A DNA stretch of 64,000 nucleotides from Rossellomorea aquimaris (lineage in GTDB: Bacteria; Bacillota; Bacilli; Bacillales; Bacillaceae_B), in NCBI RefSeq assembly GCF_020171925.1, contig NZ_JAIVAR010000002.1, positions 434,001 to 498,000 on the forward strand. The letters run 5' to 3'. Position 1 is the first letter of the stretch; each line of letters opens with the position of its first letter. Below the pieces are notes generated by a model. The model saw only the letters and a program-made list of their open reading frames with translations, was not told where the DNA came from and did not search any database. This document shows positions 34,587 through 44,541 of this stretch, piece by piece. The position numbers and the translations under genes were made by a program.

Positions 34587-35402
34587 ATGAGAATTAATCA
34601 TAATATTGCAGCTCTTAATACTTACCGTCAATTAGGTTCCGCAAACAATGGACAAATGAAATCTATGGAGAAATTATCTTCTGGTCTTCGTATTAACCGT
34701 GCTGGAGATGACGCAGCTGGACTATCGATCTCTGAAAAAATGCGTGGGCAAATTCGTGGATTGGAACAAGCATCTCGTAATGCTCAAGATGGTATTTCAT
34801 TAATTCAAACTGCTGAGGGTGCTTTAAATGAAACTCACTCTATTCTTCAACGTATGAGAGAATTAGCAGTTCAAGCATCCAACGATACGAATGTTTCAGC
34901 TGACCGTACGTCCATTTCCGCTGAGTTAACTCAATTAAAAGAAGAAATCACACGTATATCAAATGAAACTGAGTTTAATACTCAAAAGCTGATTCAATCT
35001 GCTGGTACTTATAATTTCCAAGTGGGTGCAAACTCGGGACAAGTCATAACACTTTCTATTTCTAATATGAGTGCTACTGCTCTAGGGTTATCAGCTGGTG
35101 CAATCACTGTTAGTGGTAATACTGCGGCAAATGCTGCTATTACAAACATAAATACTGCGATTGAGACTGTATCTACAATGAGATCTAAGTTCGGTGCAGT
35201 TCAAAACAGATTAGAACACACTATCAATAACCTTAATACAGGCTCTGAAAACTTAACGGCCGCAGAATCTCGTATCCGTGATGTAGATATGGCTCAAGAA
35301 ATGATGGCTCAAACGAAAAACTCAATCCTTTCTCAAGCTGCTCAAGCAATGCTTGCTCAAGCAAACCAGCAGCCACAGGGAGTTTTACAATTACTTCGTT
35401 AA
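34587..35402 (+). CDS. hag: Flagellin
   Basis: 271 residues. The conserved D0/D1 ends are obvious (RINHNIAALNTYRQLGSAN, EKLSSGLRINRAGDDAAGL; C-terminal AESRIRDVDMAQEMMAQTKNSILSQAAQAMLAQANQQPQGVLQLLR). There is almost no D2/D3 domain. The short central part is rich in Ser, Thr, Asn and Ala (SISNMSATALGLSAGAITVSGNTAANAA), a likely target for O-glycosylation by the Maf enzymes encoded just downstream. ATG 34587 follows the AAGGAGG that overlaps a CsrA site. Confidence 0.97.
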   Translation: MRINHNIAALNTYRQLGSANNGQMKSMEKLSSGLRINRAGDDAAGLSISEKMRGQIRGLEQASRNAQDGISLIQTAEGALNETHSILQRMRELAVQASNDTNVSADRTSISAELTQLKEEITRISNETEFNTQKLIQSAGTYNFQVGANSGQVITLSISNMSATALGLSAGAITVSGNTAANAAITNINTAIETVSTMRSKFGAVQNRLEHTINNLNTGSENLTAAESRIRDVDMAQEMMAQTKNSILSQAAQAMLAQANQQPQGVLQLLR

Positions 35403-35420
35403 TTAGCTAGAATATTCAAT

Positions 35421-35451
35421 AAGGCAACCAATTTATTGGTTGCCTTTTTAA
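35421..35451 (+). terminator. Terminator of hag
   Basis: AAGGCAACCAAT and ATTGGTTGCCTT form a perfect 12-bp stem, followed by TTTTA. Confidence 0.93.
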
Positions 35452-35465
35452 AAGGGTGTATGTAA

Positions 35466-37241
35466 ATGGATAAAGTTCAAAGAAAGTATAAAATTGAAAC
35501 ACTCGATAGTAAAAGAGGTATGATAAGTTTAAAAATTAATGGTTTACTGGTTCACAGTAAATATGATCCATTAGAGGAAGCTGAGAGAATAGTGGAATCT
35601 TCATATAAAAAGAATCATTTACATATTTTGTTTGGTTTGGGTCTTGGATATTTAGTCGACTCAATTATTGATAAAATGAGCGAAGGTGACAGGTTAATAA
35701 TAATCGAGCCAGATGAAGAAGTATTTGAGTTAGCTTTAAAATACAATAAACGTCTTATTACTTCTGGTTTAAATATTAACTTTTGTATAGGTGAGGATTT
35801 TACTTCATTTGAATCTCTCTTGAATGCAGGTTTCCAAGAATACATGGGAAGATTTACAATAGTTGAGACACCGAATTATCAAAAACTTTACCCGGATTTA
35901 TTTAAGAAGTGCTTAGAAATTTCCAAAGATCAGCTAATGATGGAAATACTCAATAATAACACTCGTCATATGTTTTCTCGAAAATGGCAAGAGAATTATA
36001 CTTCAAATTTATATTCTGCATTCACCTCCCATAATATAGAAGATTTAACAGGGAAAATGGATTGTCCAATTGTCATTACTTCCGGTGGCCCCTCCTTAAC
36101 TAAACAACTTCCATTATTAAAAGGAATTCGCGATAAGTCATTTATTATTTGTGCGGGTTCTACTATTAATTCACTATTAAAGGAAGGGATTACGCCTGAT
36201 CTAGTTGTGACAGTGGATGGGGGTGAACCAAACTATAATCATTTTAAAGATATTAATTTTTCTGATATCCCCATGGCGTATCCTCTTATAGTTCATAAAG
36301 GAATACCTACCTTGCATAATGGAAAACAGTTTACCTTTAACATTTCGGATCATACGTACATGAATAAGTGGACAAATAAATTGCTTCAACGAGACAATGG
36401 AGTAGTCGAAACTGGACATTCAGTAGCCAATTTCTCCTTGGATATAGCGATGAAGTTAACTACTGGCCCCGTTGCTTTAATTGGACAGGATCTGGCGTAC
36501 ACAAATAATCAAACTCATGCATCTGGGAATAAAGGGAAGTCTGGTATTGATAAAGAAAAAGAAAAACAAAGAAAAATGTATTACACTGAAGGCTACAATG
36601 GAGAAAAAGTTTTAACGGATTATGTTTTTAATGGTATGCAAAAGGGATTTGAGCAATATGCGAGCTCGGTTGGAAATCATAAACATCGGCTATATAATTG
36701 TACAGAAGGAGGAGTGAAAATTACTGGTTTTCAGCAAATTCCATTTAAAACATTTGTCGATAGTTATTGTAAGATTTCTAAAAAAACTACTTTGATTGAT
36801 ACACTTCCAAATCAAAATGAACGCTCTAATAAAGAATGGGAACATTTTAGAATGGAAGTTAAAGAACTAGTTGTGATTCATGAGAAAATAATTAAGCTAA
36901 CTAGTAAAGTTAAAAAGATAATGTCTCATATCAAAGAAAATAATTTTTTGTTTGATACAATTAGTAATGAAAGACTTTCCCAATGTGAAAATGAATTAAA
37001 GGAATACTTGCACAATGAATTTCTATTTTATATTTTGAGACCTGTTATTTTTAAAGTGCAACATAGTAATTTAGAACAAGATAATGAATCCTTTGAAGAT
37101 AGTAATAAACGAATTTTCAACAAAACAAAATTGCTTTTTGAAGGAATTAAAGAATCCACAAAACTTAGTCATTCTTTTTTATTAGAGTTACTAGACAAGT
37201 TAAGTGAAAATGAAAAAAAGAGGGATAAGAATGTCACATAA
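35466..37241 (+). CDS. Motility-associated (Maf) flagellin glycosyltransferase 1, DUF115
   Basis: 591 residues. The central DUF115/MptE-like domain is recognised by PIVITSGGPSLTKQLPLLKGIRDKSFIICAGSTINSLLKEGITPDLVVTVDGGEPNYNHF and ALIGQDLAYTNNQTHASG. An N-terminal Rossmann-like part (HILFGLGLGYLVDSIID, IIEPDEEVF) precedes it, and a long helical tail follows. Maf proteins transfer nonulosonic acids to Ser/Thr of flagellin. Position next to hag and a pse gene set supports this. Codon use is clearly AT-rich compared with fliW and csrA. Confidence 0.88.
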   Translation: MDKVQRKYKIETLDSKRGMISLKINGLLVHSKYDPLEEAERIVESSYKKNHLHILFGLGLGYLVDSIIDKMSEGDRLIIIEPDEEVFELALKYNKRLITSGLNINFCIGEDFTSFESLLNAGFQEYMGRFTIVETPNYQKLYPDLFKKCLEISKDQLMMEILNNNTRHMFSRKWQENYTSNLYSAFTSHNIEDLTGKMDCPIVITSGGPSLTKQLPLLKGIRDKSFIICAGSTINSLLKEGITPDLVVTVDGGEPNYNHFKDINFSDIPMAYPLIVHKGIPTLHNGKQFTFNISDHTYMNKWTNKLLQRDNGVVETGHSVANFSLDIAMKLTTGPVALIGQDLAYTNNQTHASGNKGKSGIDKEKEKQRKMYYTEGYNGEKVLTDYVFNGMQKGFEQYASSVGNHKHRLYNCTEGGVKITGFQQIPFKTFVDSYCKISKKTTLIDTLPNQNERSNKEWEHFRMEVKELVVIHEKIIKLTSKVKKIMSHIKENNFLFDTISNERLSQCENELKEYLHNEFLFYILRPVIFKVQHSNLEQDNESFEDSNKRIFNKTKLLFEGIKESTKLSHSFLLELLDKLSENEKKRDKNVT

Positions 37242-37584
37242 TGAGTTAGTCTTGGAAACGATTGAGAGCCTAGAAGAATTTCTGCCGAAAGTAGCAAATG
37301 AGTCTATTATTATTGCAGAATTGCTTCGAAAAGATAAAGATTTTGAAGCTATGGGTAGAATCCAAAAGATAATAAATGGAATCGAATGGATTGTTAGTGC
37401 GGTTAATGGGATTAAAGGGATAGATTATTCTCTAAATATAGATACACATGAAATAAATGAATACCTAGTTGAAATTCAAGAAGGGTTACAATTTAAAGAT
37501 ACAGTCCTTATTGCAGATATTTTCGAATATGAGATTAATCCTGCGATGCATAGATGGTTAGACAGAATAGCAAAGGATAAGTGA
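37231..37584 (+). CDS. Small helical protein between the two Maf genes
   Basis: 117 residues from ATG 37231 (GAGGG upstream), overlapping the first Maf gene by 11 bases and the second by 4. It is acidic and mostly helical (ELVLETIESLEEFLPKVANESIIIAELLRKDKDFEAMGRIQKIINGIEWIVSAV...IFEYEINPAMHRWLDRIAKD). I do not recognise a named domain. The C-terminal YEINPAMHRWL resembles small chaperone-like proteins found next to maf genes. The tight overlaps suggest fixed stoichiometry with the glycosyltransferases. Confidence 0.75.
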   Translation: MSHNELVLETIESLEEFLPKVANESIIIAELLRKDKDFEAMGRIQKIINGIEWIVSAVNGIKGIDYSLNIDTHEINEYLVEIQEGLQFKDTVLIADIFEYEINPAMHRWLDRIAKDK

Positions 37585-38828
37585 AGAGATTGAACTGGGA
37601 ATTAGTTAAGGCTAGGGGACACAATACAGTAAAGGTAAAGCATGACGGGAAAGAATATTATTTGCACAGTAGGTATAATCCGATAAAAGAAGCAACTTCA
37701 TGGGTCAACGGGCTTCCAAAAATCCTGCAGGATAAAGTTATCGTCATTGGATTAGGATTGGGATATCATATTGCAGAATTAAAAAAGATATATCCTGATC
37801 TCACCATTCATATTTTTGAATTTAACGCCAAATATGTTAAATGGATGAATGACAACAAGTTAATTTCAGATGATCTTCTAAATGAACAAGTTGTTTTGCA
37901 TTTTGACCAAGATAGTATTCTAGATGAACTAATGCAAATGCTAAATGAAAATATGGAAAACTTGTTTATCTATAAACCTTCCTTAGAGCTCATTGAAAAC
38001 AAAGCGATGAAAAGATCTTTGGAATCTTTTCATTTATATAATAGAACGATTCTAGAACAATCTGGGAATTTAATAGAGAATTTTAATCTAAATCTTACCT
38101 TAAGAGATAAAGAGATAAGTAATGAACGATTCAATTTTCATGATCATACTTGTATTTTAGTATCGGCTGGCCCCTCACTAACAAAACAATTAAGTATGTT
38201 AAAGAGAGTAAGACTCGATAAAAAAATTAAAGTAATTTGTGTGGGTACCGCTGTAATTCCACTACTTGCAGAAAATATCAAACCTGATTTAATCATGATA
38301 TCCGATCCTAAAGATAATATATTTAAACAATTAGAGGGGATAAATACGACAAGTATACCTCTAGTATATTTGAGTACAGCAAATCATTTAACAGTAAAGA
38401 GTTATTCGGGTGAAAGATATATTGCCTGGCAAAAAGGTTTTCAACAAGCCGAAATAAAGGCTCAGAGTAATACAATTCTCATAGAAACAGGTGGTTCAGT
38501 AGCAACCTGCCTATTGGATATGCTTGTTAAATTAGGTAGCAAGCGTATAGGGTTAATCGGTCAAGACCTATCATTTACAGATAATTATTCACATGCTGCA
38601 AATACTCATGCGCAAAAAGTAATTCAAGAAGACTATAGTTACATTGAAGTAAAAGATTACTATGGAAACAGCCAGGTGAAAACTTCCAAAAATCTATATG
38701 CATATTTAAAATGGTTTGAAAGATATGCTAGCACTCATCAAGATATTGAGTTGTGCAATTGTACTGAAGGTGGAGCCTATATTAAGGGGTGGGATCATAT
38801 TTCACTTCGAGAATTTTTGAACGCCTAA
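37581..38828 (+). CDS. Motility-associated (Maf) glycosyltransferase 2, DUF115
   Basis: 415 residues, paralogous to the enzyme at 35466: VIVIGLGLGYHIAELKKIYPDL, TCILVSAGPSLTKQLSMLKRVRLDKKIKVICVGTAVIPLLAENIKPDLIMISDPKDN, and GLIGQDLSFTDNYSHAANT. It lacks the long helical C-terminal tail. The start is GTG 37581, overlapping the previous stop (GTGA). Two Maf proteins could differ in acceptor site or in the sugar used. Confidence 0.86.
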   Translation: MKRLNWELVKARGHNTVKVKHDGKEYYLHSRYNPIKEATSWVNGLPKILQDKVIVIGLGLGYHIAELKKIYPDLTIHIFEFNAKYVKWMNDNKLISDDLLNEQVVLHFDQDSILDELMQMLNENMENLFIYKPSLELIENKAMKRSLESFHLYNRTILEQSGNLIENFNLNLTLRDKEISNERFNFHDHTCILVSAGPSLTKQLSMLKRVRLDKKIKVICVGTAVIPLLAENIKPDLIMISDPKDNIFKQLEGINTTSIPLVYLSTANHLTVKSYSGERYIAWQKGFQQAEIKAQSNTILIETGGSVATCLLDMLVKLGSKRIGLIGQDLSFTDNYSHAANTHAQKVIQEDYSYIEVKDYYGNSQVKTSKNLYAYLKWFERYASTHQDIELCNCTEGGAYIKGWDHISLREFLNA

Positions 38829-39150
38829 ATTACATATAGATATAACAAGAATGCTTTTCAATTATAGGGTTATAACCCAAAACCTTTCTAAGCTAAATCC
38901 ACAATTTTTACAATAATCTAAGCTTTTAACAAAAAATTAACCCATGCTGGCAAAGCCAGCTTTTATTTTTTATTTCATAAAAATGAAGACCGAATCCAAG
39001 TTCACTATATTTAAGGCGGGAGGTTGGTGGTTTTTATTTCCATGTTAAAATTCGATATAAGTCTTTATAAAACCATTGTTACTTCCGATAAAAGACAATG
39101 AAGAACAAACGTTGGCAAAAAGAAAAATTCACACGAAATGAGAGATTTAA
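38829..39150. other. Intergenic region between Maf genes and pseB
   Basis: About 320 bases, AT-rich, without a gene. It contains the Maf-operon terminator at 38946-38972. After that there is a likely promoter region for pseB, but no confident -35/-10 pair. The pseB ATG has only a weak GAGAG ribosome site. Confidence 0.5.
38946..38972 (+). terminator. Terminator of the hag-distal Maf genes
   Basis: GCTGGC and GCCAGC pair around AAA, followed by TTTTATTTTTT. Confidence 0.88.
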
Positions 39151-40122
<972 letters not shown>

Positions 40123-40145
40123 CATATTTTTTAAGGGTGAATTAA

Positions 40146-40880
40146 ATGAAAGTTGTTTGCATAATCCAAGCTAGAATGAATTCAACACGCTTACCAGGAA
40201 AGATTTTAAAAGAGGTAAGAGGGAAAACCTTATTAGAACATCAACTTGAAAGGCTAGCACATTCTAAAAAAATTAACCAAATTGTGGTGGCCACTACCAA
40301 TAATAATAGTGACGATAAAATAATTAATATATGTAGAAAACTGAATATCAATAGTTTTAGGGGATCTGAGGAAGATGTGCTTTCAAGGTATTATGAAGCA
40401 GCACTATACTATGAAGCAGATGCCGTAGTTAGAATCACTTCAGATTGTCCTTTAATAGACCCTGAGGTTGTTGACGAGGTAGTACAACATTATTTGGAAA
40501 ACTATCCATCTTATGATTTAGTATCTAATACAATTAAGAGAACATTTCCGAGGGGGTTAGATGCATCCATCTTTTCAATGGATGTATTAGAAGAAATGAA
40601 TAATAAAGCAGTATCAGCTGCTGAACGTGAGCATGTTACAAAGTATATCTATAATAACATATCCGAATATCAAATAAGTAATGTGATTAATGAGCACGAA
40701 GGAAATAAAAACCACAGGTGGACGGTAGATACAACGGAAGATTTTGAACTGATTAAAAATATTTACGATTCGCTCTATATAGAAGGAGAGCTGTTTTATA
40801 TGAATGATGTTTTGAAATTTCTAAAAGATAATCCGGATCTAGTGAATATAAATTCACATATAGAACAAAAACAGGTATAA
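40146..40880 (+). CDS. Cytidylyltransferase of the SpsF/PseF type
   Basis: 244 residues. The nucleotide-binding start VVCIIQARMNSTRLPGKILKEVRGKTLLEHQLERL, the metal-binding SDCPLIDPEVVDEVV and the HRWTVDTTEDFELI block are characteristic of SpsF proteins, relatives of CMP-sialic acid synthetase. In this context it should activate the nonulosonic acid as its CMP derivative for the Maf transferases. Strict PseF and SpsF assignments cannot be separated by eye. Confidence 0.85.
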   Translation: MKVVCIIQARMNSTRLPGKILKEVRGKTLLEHQLERLAHSKKINQIVVATTNNNSDDKIINICRKLNINSFRGSEEDVLSRYYEAALYYEADAVVRITSDCPLIDPEVVDEVVQHYLENYPSYDLVSNTIKRTFPRGLDASIFSMDVLEEMNNKAVSAAEREHVTKYIYNNISEYQISNVINEHEGNKNHRWTVDTTEDFELIKNIYDSLYIEGELFYMNDVLKFLKDNPDLVNINSHIEQKQV

Positions 40881-40896
40881 CAGGGAGTTATATTAA

Positions 40897-41934
40897 ATGA
40901 AAAAACTATTAATAAGAGCTGATGCTAGTAATGAAATTGGTATAGGTCATATTATGCGTTGCTTGGCACTTGCTCAAGAATGGATCTCTCAAGGGGGAGC
41001 GGTATATCTCTTTTCTTTTGATCTCCCAAAAGATTTAGAAAAATTACTTTTAGAAGAACAAATTGAAATAATAAATGAAAAAGATGTAGCACCAGGTTCT
41101 ATCAGGGACGCCAACGAAACAATAAAACAATTAAAAAAATTTGAGATAGATATACTAGTAATTGATGGTTATTATTTCAATTCTGAATTTCAAAAAGAAA
41201 TTAAAAATCATTCTCATAAAATCCTCTTATTTGACGACTTTGGACAATGCGACATTTATTACGCCGATTATGTAATAAATAGGGGTTTTTTTGCAAATAG
41301 TGTGGATTATTCTAATCGAATGGACTATACACAAGTTTTACTTGGACATAAATACGCATTATTACGTAAAGATTTTCTGGCTAACAAGTTAGAAAATAAA
41401 ATTACAGCTGAGATACCGACAAAGATTTTGATTACTATGGGTGGTTCAGATAAAGAAAATATAGTTCTACTTATATTAAACGCACTCCTTGAAATGGAAT
41501 TAAATCAAACCTTTCAAGTAAGAGTTATTTTAGGTCCGTTAAATAAGAATAAAAGTATAATAACTGATTTTCAAAATAAATGTACATATGGTATCGAAAT
41601 AATTACATCATCTAACCAAATGTACGATCATTTTAATTGGGCAGATTTAGGGATCACATCTGGTGGTACAACTTTGATTGAAATGTTATATATGGGTTTA
41701 CCAACAATTAGTATAAAAACTGCAAGTAACCAAAGAGCGTTAAAAGTTATATCTGAAGATTTTAACGCCACAACATATTTAGGGGAATCTGGAAATATCA
41801 ATCCAGAACTTATTAGTAGAGAAGTTATGAACTTACTAAATGATACAAAAAAAAGAGAGGAATTAATCAGAAATGGCCAAAAACTAATAGATGGTTTAGG
41901 CACGAAGCGTATAGTTCAGCTAATTAAAGAGTAA
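40897..41934 (+). CDS. pseG: UDP-sugar hydrolase PseG / SpsG type
   Basis: 345 residues. The N-terminal LIRADASNEIGIGHIMRCLALAQEW with the conserved GxGHxxR is the PseG signature, and GGTTLIEMLYMGLPTISI belongs to the GT-B-like C-terminal half. PseG removes UDP from the diacylated diamino sugar. The protein is the usual length for Bacillus PseG, so it has no fused PseH acetyltransferase domain. Confidence 0.9.
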   Translation: MKKLLIRADASNEIGIGHIMRCLALAQEWISQGGAVYLFSFDLPKDLEKLLLEEQIEIINEKDVAPGSIRDANETIKQLKKFEIDILVIDGYYFNSEFQKEIKNHSHKILLFDDFGQCDIYYADYVINRGFFANSVDYSNRMDYTQVLLGHKYALLRKDFLANKLENKITAEIPTKILITMGGSDKENIVLLILNALLEMELNQTFQVRVILGPLNKNKSIITDFQNKCTYGIEIITSSNQMYDHFNWADLGITSGGTTLIEMLYMGLPTISIKTASNQRALKVISEDFNATTYLGESGNINPELISREVMNLLNDTKKREELIRNGQKLIDGLGTKRIVQLIKE

Positions 41935-42024
41935 TTTCCAACATTAAGTGAAGAATAGTAGTGTTATTTAGGAATGAAAAATCTGAGTTACATAATGAAA
42001 ATTAACATCTAAAGGAGTATGTTT

Positions 42025-42780
42025 ATGAAATACTTAAAGCTACCGAATAGAACAAAAAAATTCAGAAAAACAGGTATCACAGCTGTTACGGATGTAGGGG
42101 TACCTATAAAAGAATTACAAAATATTCTAGAAGATTACCACGAATTTATAGATGTGGCGAAATTCGGAATAGGTACTGCTGCAGTTTCTCCCAAATTAAA
42201 AGAAAAAATTCAACTTTATAAGGATTACCAGGTTACTCCTTATTTTGGTGGAACCCTTTTTGAAAAGTTTTATTATGAAGATAATTTAAATACATATTTA
42301 AAATTTTTAAGTGACTTTGAGGTTGATTGGATTGAAATTTCGAGTGGAACAATTACCATTCCTCTAGAGGAAAGATTAGAAATTGCTAAAAATGCTATGG
42401 AAAGTGGTTTTACAGTACTTGCTGAAGTCGGATCCAAGGATCCGGAAAATATTATGGCTCCTTCAAGTTGGATACATGAAATCAAATCTTTTATTGAAGT
42501 TGGTTGTAAGTATGTAATTACAGAAGGTAGAGATTCTGCGTCAGCCGGTATATATAGACCAAACGGGGAGCTGAGGGCTGGATTAGTTTCTGATGTCATT
42601 GCAGAAATCCCAGCAGAAAAGCTGATATTTGAAGCACCTACTCCTAAAACTCAGATGCTATTTATTAATTTAATTGGACCTAATGTCAATGTAGGGAATA
42701 TTCCTTTAAGAGATTTATTATTATTAGAAACACAGCGTCAAGGCCTAAGAAGTGAAACTTTTCACGTGAATGTTAAATGA
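42025..42780 (+). CDS. Phosphosulfolactate synthase (ComA/YitD family)
   Basis: 251 residues, the family's normal size, as a TIM barrel. Recognisable blocks are FRKTGITAVTDVGVPIKELQNILEDYHEFIDVAKFGIGTAAV, VTPYFGGTLFEKFY, FEVDWIEISSGTITIPLEERL, VLAEVGSKDP and FEAPTPKTQMLFINLIGPNVNVGNI. The family adds sulfite to phosphoenolpyruvate to give 2-phospho-3-sulfolactate, known from coenzyme M synthesis and from sulfolactate in Bacillus spores. Its place inside a pseudaminic-acid operon is unexpected. ATG 42025 is preferred (AAAGGAG seven bases before). It overlaps the phosphatase gene by 4 bases (ATGA). Confidence 0.88.
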   Translation: MKYLKLPNRTKKFRKTGITAVTDVGVPIKELQNILEDYHEFIDVAKFGIGTAAVSPKLKEKIQLYKDYQVTPYFGGTLFEKFYYEDNLNTYLKFLSDFEVDWIEISSGTITIPLEERLEIAKNAMESGFTVLAEVGSKDPENIMAPSSWIHEIKSFIEVGCKYVITEGRDSASAGIYRPNGELRAGLVSDVIAEIPAEKLIFEAPTPKTQMLFINLIGPNVNVGNIPLRDLLLLETQRQGLRSETFHVNVK

Positions 42781-43313
42781 AAATTGTGATTATTCGACAT
42801 TTACCGACTTACTGGAATATGGAAGATTTATTGCAAGGTACACAAGATATTGAGGTACTTCCACCAAATCATTATCATAATTGTGAAATTAAAAAAAACA
42901 GGAAAAAACTTAAAAATGAATTTAACTTTGATTTAGTTTTATGTAGTGAACTAAAAAGAACAAAACAAACAGCAAACTTATATGGATACAAAAATTTAAT
43001 TATCGACCCACTTTTAAATGAACTAAACTTTGGCTATTTTGAAGGTAAAGAAAAGTCAGAGTTAAGCAAAGTTGTAAATTGGGTTGAAAATCCTAGAGAT
43101 GTAGTGTTAGGTGAAAGTTTAATAGACTTTGAAAAACGTATTAAATCATTCATCGATAAATATATCACTCTAGATACTCTACTTATATTCGGTCATGGAG
43201 CTTGGATCAGGGGCTTGATTTCAATTAACAAATGGGGAAATATTAATAAAATGAATCAGTTCCATATTAATAATAACGAGATTATAGTGATTGAGGGGAA
43301 AGAAAATGAGTAA
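42777..43313 (+). CDS. Histidine-phosphatase-family enzyme
   Basis: 178 residues. IIRHLPTYWN supplies the Arg-His phospho-acceptor motif, LCSELKRTKQTA the second arginine region, NELNFGYFEGK the acid, and LIFGHGAWIRGL the second catalytic His. It resembles PhoE/CobC-type phosphatases. Sandwiched by 4-base and 8-base overlaps between the phosphosulfolactate synthase and the ATP-grasp gene, it is the natural candidate to remove phosphate from phosphosulfolactate, replacing the unrelated ComB phosphatase. That assignment is inference. Confidence 0.82.
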   Translation: MKIVIIRHLPTYWNMEDLLQGTQDIEVLPPNHYHNCEIKKNRKKLKNEFNFDLVLCSELKRTKQTANLYGYKNLIIDPLLNELNFGYFEGKEKSELSKVVNWVENPRDVVLGESLIDFEKRIKSFIDKYITLDTLLIFGHGAWIRGLISINKWGNINKMNQFHINNNEIIVIEGKENE

Positions 43314-44541
43314 GCGTATAATGATAGTTGGCGCAGGTTATGAACAGTTCCCTATTATTAAACGAGCAAAAGATAGAGGTATGTATGTAATTGCTGTAGA
43401 TAAAAATCCAGATGCATATGGTTTTAAATATGCGAATGAGCACCACTTAATAAGTACTGTAGATCATAAGCGTATATTAGACCTTGCAACTAAAAAGAAA
43501 GTCGATGCAATAACATCAATGATAACAGAAACCCCATTAAGAAGTATTTACGAAGTAGGAAAAGAATTGGGATTACCTTCTCCGAGTCTATCAAGTGTCC
43601 TGGCTTCACAAAGTAAATACAAGATGCGGGAATACTTTAAAAAAAACAATATTCAAAACCCTAAATATATCCATGCTACTTCAATAAATGATGGAATGAC
43701 TGCAGCTTATGAGATAGGTTTCCCACTTGTAATTAAACCAACTGACAAAGGTGGACAAGTTGGTCTATTTAAAATAAATTCTCGTGAGCAGTTATCAGAT
43801 GAGGTTATTGGTCAAGCGATAGAATCTTCTAATAAGGGAGAAATTATTATTGAAGAATTCATAGAAGGTGATGAAATTAATGTTGTTTCTCTTATATTAA
43901 ATGGGCAAGTTGTAAAAACTATTGCTTCTGATCGAATTAAACATAAAGACAAATCCTTTGGGGTTGTTCTTCGACATCTATACCCGTGTGAAAACTATAA
44001 TAAACATATTGGCGAAATAAAAAACATTTGCCAAAAAATAGCTGACACTTTATCAATAAAAAATGGGATTATTTTTCCGCAGATGATAAAAGGTGAAGAT
44101 GGATTGAGTGTTATTGAAGTAGGAGAACGAATACCAGGTGGTATTATGAAAGAGGTATTTGAATTTGCTACAGGATACAATTTGATAGATTTACAACTAG
44201 ATATTTCTTTAGGAGAAGAAATTAAACTGCCAAATTATAAAGTATTTGAAGAGCATCCAGCAATTACAGTTAAATTTCTGACTGCTGACCCAGGGGAGTT
44301 GGATGAAGGTATGCTTTGTTCAATATCAGGCGAGGAAAATTTAAGTCAAATGGAAGTAGTTAAACAATTTGGATTTTTCCAAGACCCACGTAACACCCGG
44401 ATTCGTCCCTTAAGAAATGGTTCAGATCGATTCTATTATATAGTTTGTTCAGGATTAGATAGAGACGATGCAATTAAAAATAGTGAGGTTGCATCAAATT
44501 TACTGCATTTTAATATAGATACTGAGGTGGTTAACGAATGA
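43306..44541 (+). CDS. ATP-grasp ligase
   Basis: 411 residues. A pre-ATP-grasp Rossmann part (RIMIVGAGYEQFPIIKRAKDRGMYVIAVDKNPDA) precedes the ATP-grasp domain with PLVIKPTDKGGQVG, IIIEEFIEGDEINVVSLI and SVIEVGERIPGGIMKEVFE (metal-binding Glu and Glu/Arg). The family joins a carboxylate, activated as acyl phosphate, to an amine or thiol. ATG 43306 has AGGGG upstream, overlaps the phosphatase stop (ATGAGTAA), and the stop overlaps pseI. I infer that it couples sulfolactate, or a similar acid, to an amino sugar of the pathway. This would fill the place of the missing PseH acetyltransferase. Confidence 0.85.
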   Translation: MSKRIMIVGAGYEQFPIIKRAKDRGMYVIAVDKNPDAYGFKYANEHHLISTVDHKRILDLATKKKVDAITSMITETPLRSIYEVGKELGLPSPSLSSVLASQSKYKMREYFKKNNIQNPKYIHATSINDGMTAAYEIGFPLVIKPTDKGGQVGLFKINSREQLSDEVIGQAIESSNKGEIIIEEFIEGDEINVVSLILNGQVVKTIASDRIKHKDKSFGVVLRHLYPCENYNKHIGEIKNICQKIADTLSIKNGIIFPQMIKGEDGLSVIEVGERIPGGIMKEVFEFATGYNLIDLQLDISLGEEIKLPNYKVFEEHPAITVKFLTADPGELDEGMLCSISGEENLSQMEVVKQFGFFQDPRNTRIRPLRNGSDRFYYIVCSGLDRDDAIKNSEVASNLLHFNIDTEVVNE

